This document shows positions 58,731 through 64,000 of a DNA stretch of 64,000 nt, one piece after another. Under the pieces are notes generated by a model. The model saw nothing but the letters and a program-made list of their open reading frames with translations, was not told where the DNA came from and did not search any database. Each line of letters opens with the position of its first letter. Position 1 is the stretch's first letter. A program made the translations under genes and the position numbers. The DNA is taken from the NCBI GenBank assembly GCA_002841395.1, contig PGZM01000001.1, positions 424,089 to 488,088 of the forward strand. Direction: 5' to 3'. The stretch comes from Firmicutes bacterium HGW-Firmicutes-9. GTDB taxonomy: Bacteria > Bacillota > Clostridia > Christensenellales > CAG-138.

Positions 58731-59297
58731 ATGAATCAAACAGAAAAATCCGATCAGACGAAAAACGCGATACTCGACGCGGCAAACCGCGTCCTTGTGG
58801 AGCAGGGTGCGGAGTGCTTCACGCTGGAAACAGTCGCGCGAGAAGCCGGCGTGAGCAAAGGCGGGCTGTTGTATCACTATGCTTCGAAAAACGCGTTGAT
58901 TTCCGGCATGATGGAGCGGTCGATGGCGTCTGTAGACGCAGCGTTGAAAGAAGAGCTCGCTCGTTCGAATGGAGATTATCTGGCGGCATATATCCGCGCT
59001 TCGTTTCGCACGACGGCGGATCCCGCGCAGGTGTCCCGCGCGATTCAGGCGGCGATTGTGCGCAATCCCGCGCTGCTAGATCCGCTGCGGAAACGATTTG
59101 AGCGAATGCAGGAAGAGATCACGAAAAACGCGCCTACGCCGGAGTTGGGGTTGCTCGTGCGCCTCGCGATGGACGGACTCTGGTATTCGGAGCTGTATCA
59201 GTTTGCGCCGCCCGACGTGGAACAGCGCCGCGCGCTGCAAGCGCTGCTATTCAGAATCGCCAATAAAACGGAAGAAGACGAAGGAGAACAACGATGA
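58731..59297 (+). CDS. TetR/AcrR family transcriptional regulator
   Basis: AILDAANRVLVEQGAECFTLETVAREAGVSKGGLLYHYASKNALI. Confidence 0.95.
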   Translation: MNQTEKSDQTKNAILDAANRVLVEQGAECFTLETVAREAGVSKGGLLYHYASKNALISGMMERSMASVDAALKEELARSNGDYLAAYIRASFRTTADPAQVSRAIQAAIVRNPALLDPLRKRFERMQEEITKNAPTPELGLLVRLAMDGLWYSELYQFAPPDVEQRRALQALLFRIANKTEEDEGEQR

Positions 59298-59917
59298 ACA
59301 TCATCCCGCTGCATAAAGAACAGAAAAAAGCTGCGGCCGCGGTAGTCGCGCGCGCATTTTTCGATTATCCGTCGCTCAAAGCATATTTCCCGGACGAGAA
59401 TAAACGAAAAGGGAAGCTAACACGCTATATGGAACATGTGCTGCAGAGTGCGATGCAATATGGCGAAGTACTGACCACGGAGGATCTTTCCGGCGTGATG
59501 TTCCTGCTTCCGCCGGGTCGTACGCGGCTTTCGGATTGGGATTTTGTGAAGTCCGGATTTATCGTAGCGCCGCTGATTGTTGGTCTTGGGCATTATGGGT
59601 TCGTCAACACGTGCGAAATCTTCCTTGCTGATGCGCAGGAACGCCTGTTGCAGGGGCGTCCGCACTATTACCTCTGGGGATTGGCGGTCGATCCGGAAAA
59701 GCAGCGCAGTGGCGCAGGCAGCGCTCTCTTGAAAAGCCTGTTTGAGCAGGCAGATCGCGAACATATGCCGATCTATCTCGAGACGCATCAGTTCGCAAAC
59801 GTAGCCTATTATGAGCAGAGAGGATTCCAACTGATTCATACAGGTTCAATGCCGGGAGACGATCTTCCGTTCTGGTGCATGCTGAGAGAACCCGGTGAGC
59901 TAAAAAGCGAACGCTGA
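59294..59917 (+). CDS. GNAT family N-acetyltransferase
   Basis: YLWGLAVDPEKQRSGAGSALLKSL acetyl-CoA motif; ATGA overlap with tetR. Confidence 0.92.
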   Translation: MNIIPLHKEQKKAAAAVVARAFFDYPSLKAYFPDENKRKGKLTRYMEHVLQSAMQYGEVLTTEDLSGVMFLLPPGRTRLSDWDFVKSGFIVAPLIVGLGHYGFVNTCEIFLADAQERLLQGRPHYYLWGLAVDPEKQRSGAGSALLKSLFEQADREHMPIYLETHQFANVAYYEQRGFQLIHTGSMPGDDLPFWCMLREPGELKSER

Positions 59918-59923
59918 TTAAAT

Positions 59924-59955
59924 AAAAAACGCGCTGTCCAATCGGGCAGCGCGTT
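59924..59955 (-). terminator. Terminator (T run on minus strand)
   Basis: AACGCGCTGCCC-gatt-GGACAGCGCGTTTTTTATT read on minus strand. Confidence 0.7.
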
Positions 59956-59971
59956 ATGCTATACGTGCATG

Positions 59972-60547
59972 CTATTGTGCTTCGTGCAAAAACCTATCCC
60001 AAACGGCAGGAAGTTTCTCTTGAACAAAGCGCGTGTAGGGGTTGTTGAAATCCACGCCGGAGAAACTGGAGATCAGTTCTTCGAGCACCATGCCGTGCCA
60101 GAGGGAGAGCTGATCCGGCGTGAGTGACTCGTATCGTTGAATCACGAGCTTGCCTTCCCGCTCTCGCTGCAAAAACCAGTCCTGCAAATTGTCGATCTTC
60201 TCGCAGTGCGAAACGGGAACCGGCTCTGTGGAAAGGCGGAGGCTTCGATGCGTCGGAAACCGTAACAGATTCTTATCGTCTGCTTCGCAGCAATAGACAT
60301 AGCCTGTCTTGCCGCCGTATACTTCTTGGAGCGCGTTTCTCCAGACCTCTGTATAGGTGATCTTGCCTTGCGCGATATAGCTATACGGTACCCAATAATA
60401 CGGGCGTTCGATCGCGCGCGCGGCGTAAAACGCGGCGGAGATATCGCTGGTGGAGAAATACACATATGGTTTACCGTGGTCCGCTGTGAAAGGTTGCAGC
60501 GTTTGCAGTCCGCCGACGGAGGAGCCGTGGTAGAGAAGAATTGCCAT
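59972..60547 (-). CDS. Hypothetical protein with ADP-ribosyltransferase-like N-terminal pattern
   Basis: LLYHGSSVGGLQTLQP...YVYFSTSDISAAFYAA; SD ggagg before ATG 60547. Confidence 0.6.
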   Translation of the reverse strand: MAILLYHGSSVGGLQTLQPFTADHGKPYVYFSTSDISAAFYAARAIERPYYWVPYSYIAQGKITYTEVWRNALQEVYGGKTGYVYCCEADDKNLLRFPTHRSLRLSTEPVPVSHCEKIDNLQDWFLQREREGKLVIQRYESLTPDQLSLWHGMVLEELISSFSGVDFNNPYTRFVQEKLPAVWDRFLHEAQ

Positions 60548-60854
60548 ACGACCTCCAGAAAAGTAGCAAATGATATGCCTACACTTGATTTTATCATGAT
60601 CTTGTGCCATTAATAAAGAAAAAGATATCATATCGGTATAAACACATATTGCAGGTTTTCTAAACCGTTACGAAGTAATATCCCGAGATAGAACTTTTAA
60701 CCGAACACACGAAACACACCCTGTGTCCAAAGACGGCAAATCAAGCTGTATATCCAGCGCTAATATACAGAAAAACGCCATTAAAAATTCAAAATTATCC
60801 ACCAAAGAGCCATCTTCGGTATGCTATAATAGAAATGTTAGGCAGGGGTATTGG

Positions 60855-61055
60855 ATGAAGACTACGGTACGAAAACTAGACGGCCTTCCGATCGAAGAGC
60901 CTGTTTTGGATGACGAAGGCTTACGCAGGCAAAAAGAGCTCTCCGAGCTCGCCGTGCGGGAGTATGAAGAATCCGGTAAACTCACGGGAAAAACGCTCAA
61001 CGAGAAAGTAACCGAATACGAAACGGATATCGCCGGCCATCTTATCGAAGAATAA
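60855..61055 (+). CDS. Small conserved-looking hypothetical protein (66 aa)
   Basis: SD-like gcagggg, upstream extended -10 TGCTATAAT at 60822-60830. Confidence 0.55.
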   Translation: MKTTVRKLDGLPIEEPVLDDEGLRRQKELSELAVREYEESGKLTGKTLNEKVTEYETDIAGHLIEE

Positions 61056-61114
61056 AGCGGCTCGCTTCGCGCACTCCGTGCGAACGAAATCCGCAAAGAA
61101 AGGAGAACGCAAAA

Positions 61115-61981
61115 TTGTCGTACACCAGCATCACACAAGCGCTAGCAAGCGGCTTTTCGCAGTTCTTCATACAGGACATTCTCGACATCACAATCATCAC
61201 GATCCTGATCTATAAACTGATCGTTTGGACGAAAGAGACGCGCGCTTATGAGGTTCTCAAAGGCGTGGGACTCCTGTTTTTGTGTTCCATTGTGGCGCAA
61301 CTCTTTTCCTTGACCATATTGAGCTGGCTGCTGGATTCCATCCTGACGTCCGGCTCAATCATCATCGTATTGTTTATTCTCTTCCAGCCGGAGATACGCC
61401 GTGTATTGGAAAAGCTCGGCAGAAGCGGCAAACGCCTTGGCAAAGGCTGGTTTGACGCAAGCAGTGTGCGGAGCACGGCCTTGATTCGCGATATGCAGAC
61501 GGCGATTTTGTCGCTGTCCCACCGTCGCGTCGGCGCACTGATCGTCTTCGAACAGAAGACGGGTCTGGGCGATCTCGTCGGAACAGGCACGAGAATCGAC
61601 GGCCTGCTTTCCGGTGCTTTGATTGAGAATATTTTTGAACCGAACACACCGCTGCACGACGGCGCGGTGATCGTCCGCGGATCGACGCTGCTCGCCGCCG
61701 GTTGCTTTCTGCCGCTGTCGGACGATTTGACCGTTTCCCGCGACCTGGGCACGCGCCACAGGGCGGCGCTTGGCGTTTCGACCGTATCCGACAGCGTGAC
61801 CATCATCGTCTCGGAGGAGACGGGCGCGATCTCGATTGCGCGGGATGGCAAACTTGTGCGCTATATTGACGCAAAGGCGCTCTCAAACGTTCTGGAAAGT
61901 CTGTTTACGCAGACGGGAAACTCTTCCGCGTTCAACTGGATCAAGCGGAAGCCTTCGGAGGGATCGCATGAACATTCCTAA
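61115..61981 (+). CDS. cdaA: Diadenylate cyclase CdaA
   Basis: DGLLSGALIENIFEPNTPLHDGAVIVRG and LGTRHRAALG (DAC domain DGA/RHR); three N-terminal TM; TTG start with SD aaagga. Confidence 0.96.
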   Translation: MSYTSITQALASGFSQFFIQDILDITIITILIYKLIVWTKETRAYEVLKGVGLLFLCSIVAQLFSLTILSWLLDSILTSGSIIIVLFILFQPEIRRVLEKLGRSGKRLGKGWFDASSVRSTALIRDMQTAILSLSHRRVGALIVFEQKTGLGDLVGTGTRIDGLLSGALIENIFEPNTPLHDGAVIVRGSTLLAAGCFLPLSDDLTVSRDLGTRHRAALGVSTVSDSVTIIVSEETGAISIARDGKLVRYIDAKALSNVLESLFTQTGNSSAFNWIKRKPSEGSHEHS

Positions 61982-63263
61982 GATCGACAAAGCGAAACTT
62001 CTTCGCGGTATCAAGAGTTTCTTCACCAAGAATATGGCGCTGAAAGTCATCGCGTTTGTGTTTGCGATGCTCCTTTGGGGCTATGTGCTCACAGACCAGA
62101 AGCCGTTGCGCGAGAAGGACGTTCCGAACGTTGCGACGAGTTTTGACGGCGAAGCGGAGCTGATTGCGCAAGGGTATTGCATCCGCGGCGACCGCAGCGA
62201 GATTCTGCAGGATGTCACAGTCAAGGTGCGCACGCAGATCACAAACTATGCATATGTAACCCCAAGCACGATTATCGCGTCCATCAGTCTTCGAAACATC
62301 AGCGATGCGCGCGAGTATGATCTGCCGATTCAGGCAACGGTTACTTCCTCGCTCGGTGTGGTGCAGTCGATCACACCGGCAACGGTCAAGGTGGAGATCG
62401 ATCAATTGGTCACAAAGACCATTCCGATCTCAACGACGTTTACCGGAGAGCTGCCAGAGGGATACTGGGCGGATATGGACGCATTGTCCACGACATCGCG
62501 CCTCGATATCACAGGCGCCAAGACCGATATTTCGACGATTACACACGGCGAATGCGTCGTAAACCTCAGTCAAAAAACTGGTACGATCTACAGCACGTTT
62601 GACGTTACGCTCTATGACAAAAACAACAACGTGGTCTCGACGGATATCGTGATAGGGACGCTGCCGACCTCAACGATTCGATTGCCGATCTATCCGATCA
62701 AGAGCGTTCCAATCGATGTTGAGAACTCGCTTGTGGGCTCGGATAACTTGGCGGCGAATCATGAGATCATCAAGTCGGTCGCAACACCTGCGACGGTGCG
62801 GCTTGTTGGAGATCAGGCAACGTTGGATAAGATCGATATGATCGAGCTGGAGCCGATCGACATCAACGGACTCGATGTGACCATGACCGTCAGCGGAACA
62901 TTGATCGTTCCCGAGGGCGTGCGCCTGCTGGACAGCGCGACGGTCGCAATCCTGCTTGAGGTGCGCGAGATGGTCATTTCGCAGACGTTTGAGCAGCTGG
63001 AGATTCAGGTACACGGACTAGAGCGAAACGGGAAAGTTTCTCTGAGCATTCCTGCGGCGGATTTGACCGTGGAAGGCAGATACAGCCTTGTGAGCATCCT
63101 CTCACGCAGCGATGTGCAACTGTTTGTAGACGTCACCGGCCTTACGCCGGGCGTTTACAAGCTGCCGATTTCCGTACTGGTACGGGACGAGAAAGCGACC
63201 ATCGAGCTGACGACGACGCTCTCTGTTGCAGAGGTGACGGTGACCATCGATCAGTCGAAGTAA
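61968..63263 (+). CDS. cdaR: YbbR-domain protein CdaR
   Basis: KSFFTKNMALKVIAFVFAMLLWGYV N-terminus; follows cdaA. Confidence 0.93.
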   Translation: MNIPKIDKAKLLRGIKSFFTKNMALKVIAFVFAMLLWGYVLTDQKPLREKDVPNVATSFDGEAELIAQGYCIRGDRSEILQDVTVKVRTQITNYAYVTPSTIIASISLRNISDAREYDLPIQATVTSSLGVVQSITPATVKVEIDQLVTKTIPISTTFTGELPEGYWADMDALSTTSRLDITGAKTDISTITHGECVVNLSQKTGTIYSTFDVTLYDKNNNVVSTDIVIGTLPTSTIRLPIYPIKSVPIDVENSLVGSDNLAANHEIIKSVATPATVRLVGDQATLDKIDMIELEPIDINGLDVTMTVSGTLIVPEGVRLLDSATVAILLEVREMVISQTFEQLEIQVHGLERNGKVSLSIPAADLTVEGRYSLVSILSRSDVQLFVDVTGLTPGVYKLPISVLVRDEKATIELTTTLSVAEVTVTIDQSK

Positions 63264-63356
63264 CGAGATTTTCGAAGGATAGCGGCGGGGCATCTGCTCC
63301 GCCGTTCTTCTTGAACAGGACACGAATATAACGAGACATCGACACGGGAGAACAGC

Positions 63357-64000
63357 ATGAAACTGCGGATCACCAACATCAAACAACCGATTTCGGAAGG
63401 CGACGAGCTGCTTTCTTCCCGTATCGCAAACCTGCTGGGGCTTGAGAAACAGCAGCTCACAAGTGTGCGCATCACGCGTAGAGCGCTTGACGCGCGCAAA
63501 AAGCAGGATGTGCATTTCCTGCTTTCCGTGGTTGCGGAGGTGGAGGAAGCGAGCGCAAAGCGACTGCTTGCGCGCGCAAATCCGCATGTAGAAGCTTATG
63601 AAGAGCGGCAGGAGCTGCCCTTGCAGATGGGCGCAGAATCGCTGCGCGGGCGCGTGATTGTCGCGGGTCTTGGCCCCGCTGGACTGTTTGCCGCCTACCA
63701 ACTCGCTAAGCACGGTTATCAGCCGCTCGTGCTGGAGCGCGGGGACGCGGTCGAGCAGCGAGCTGAACGTGTAGAGCGATACTGGGCGACAGGCGAGCTG
63801 GATGAAGAGAGCAACGTGATGTTCGGTGAAGGCGGCGCGGGCACGTTTTCTGACGGAAAACTTACCTCGCGCAGCAAAGATGCGCGCGGGGAGCTCGTGC
63901 TGCGCACGCTGATCCGCTTCGGTGCGCCGGAGGAGATCGGTTATGCGGCAAAACCGCATATCGGCACGGATCGCTTGCGTGGCGTGGTGTCCTCAATGCG
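63357..64000 (+). CDS. FAD-dependent dehydrogenase/oxidoreductase, 3' truncated by window edge
   Basis: MKLRITNIKQPISEGDELLSSRIANLLG...RVIVAGLGPAGLFAAYQLAKHGYQPLVLERG...GEGGAGTFSDGKLTSR. Confidence 0.9.
   Translation, partial: MKLRITNIKQPISEGDELLSSRIANLLGLEKQQLTSVRITRRALDARKKQDVHFLLSVVAEVEEASAKRLLARANPHVEAYEERQELPLQMGAESLRGRVIVAGLGPAGLFAAYQLAKHGYQPLVLERGDAVEQRAERVERYWATGELDEESNVMFGEGGAGTFSDGKLTSRSKDARGELVLRTLIRFGAPEEIGYAAKPHIGTDRLRGVVSSM

Noticed and set aside
63102-63959. 285-aa minus-strand ORF
   Set aside because: Antisense to cdaR and the FAD-dependent dehydrogenase

Overview
Chromosomal window that looks like a Clostridia/Firmicutes-type bacterium (gene content only; no rRNA, tRNA, CRISPR, IS element or prophage recognised). 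Left to right: exopolysaccharide/capsule cluster (truncated TupA-like ATP-grasp, second TupA-like ATP-grasp, three GT2 glycosyltransferases, Wzx-like flippase, UDP-glucose dehydrogenase, UDP-glucuronate epimerase); CDP-alcohol phosphatidyltransferase; dCMP deaminase-ThyX operon; MATE transporter; Zn-dependent PLC-like and SLOG/DUF1273 genes; a degenerate Amidase_3 protein; complete rnfCDGEAB operon; membrane-anchored metallophosphoesterase; DUF212, SRAP and AraC genes; malQ plus carbohydrate ABC transporter plus LacI regulator; DUF2271 lipoprotein; DUF368 transporter; a long ORF fusing a polyprenyl-phosphate sugar phosphotransferase to RmlA, then rmlB; GGDEF-EAL protein; metallophosphoesterase-proS; Cys T-box-cysE-cysS; HflX with a JAMM-like N-terminus; CAAX protease; nadE; ABC-2 exporter; beta-CASP MBL protein; alkaline phosphatase, metallophosphoesterase, clostripain-like protease; TetR-GNAT; ART-like ORF; cdaA-cdaR and a partial FAD-dependent dehydrogenase. 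Most interesting leads: (1) PNPT-RmlA in-frame fusion with an internal Shine-Dalgarno; (2) RadC-like JAMM motif HxHx7SxxD at the N-terminus of HflX; (3) four genes whose promoter -10 box lies 5-7 nt from the ATG with no Shine-Dalgarno (predicted leaderless mRNAs); (4) amidase-fold pseudoenzyme; (5) flavinylation-like DAVTGAT motif in a DUF2271 lipoprotein; (6) Cys T-box before cysES; (7) perfect consensus promoter plus operator palindrome before lacI. All calls are by reading; no database search was run.
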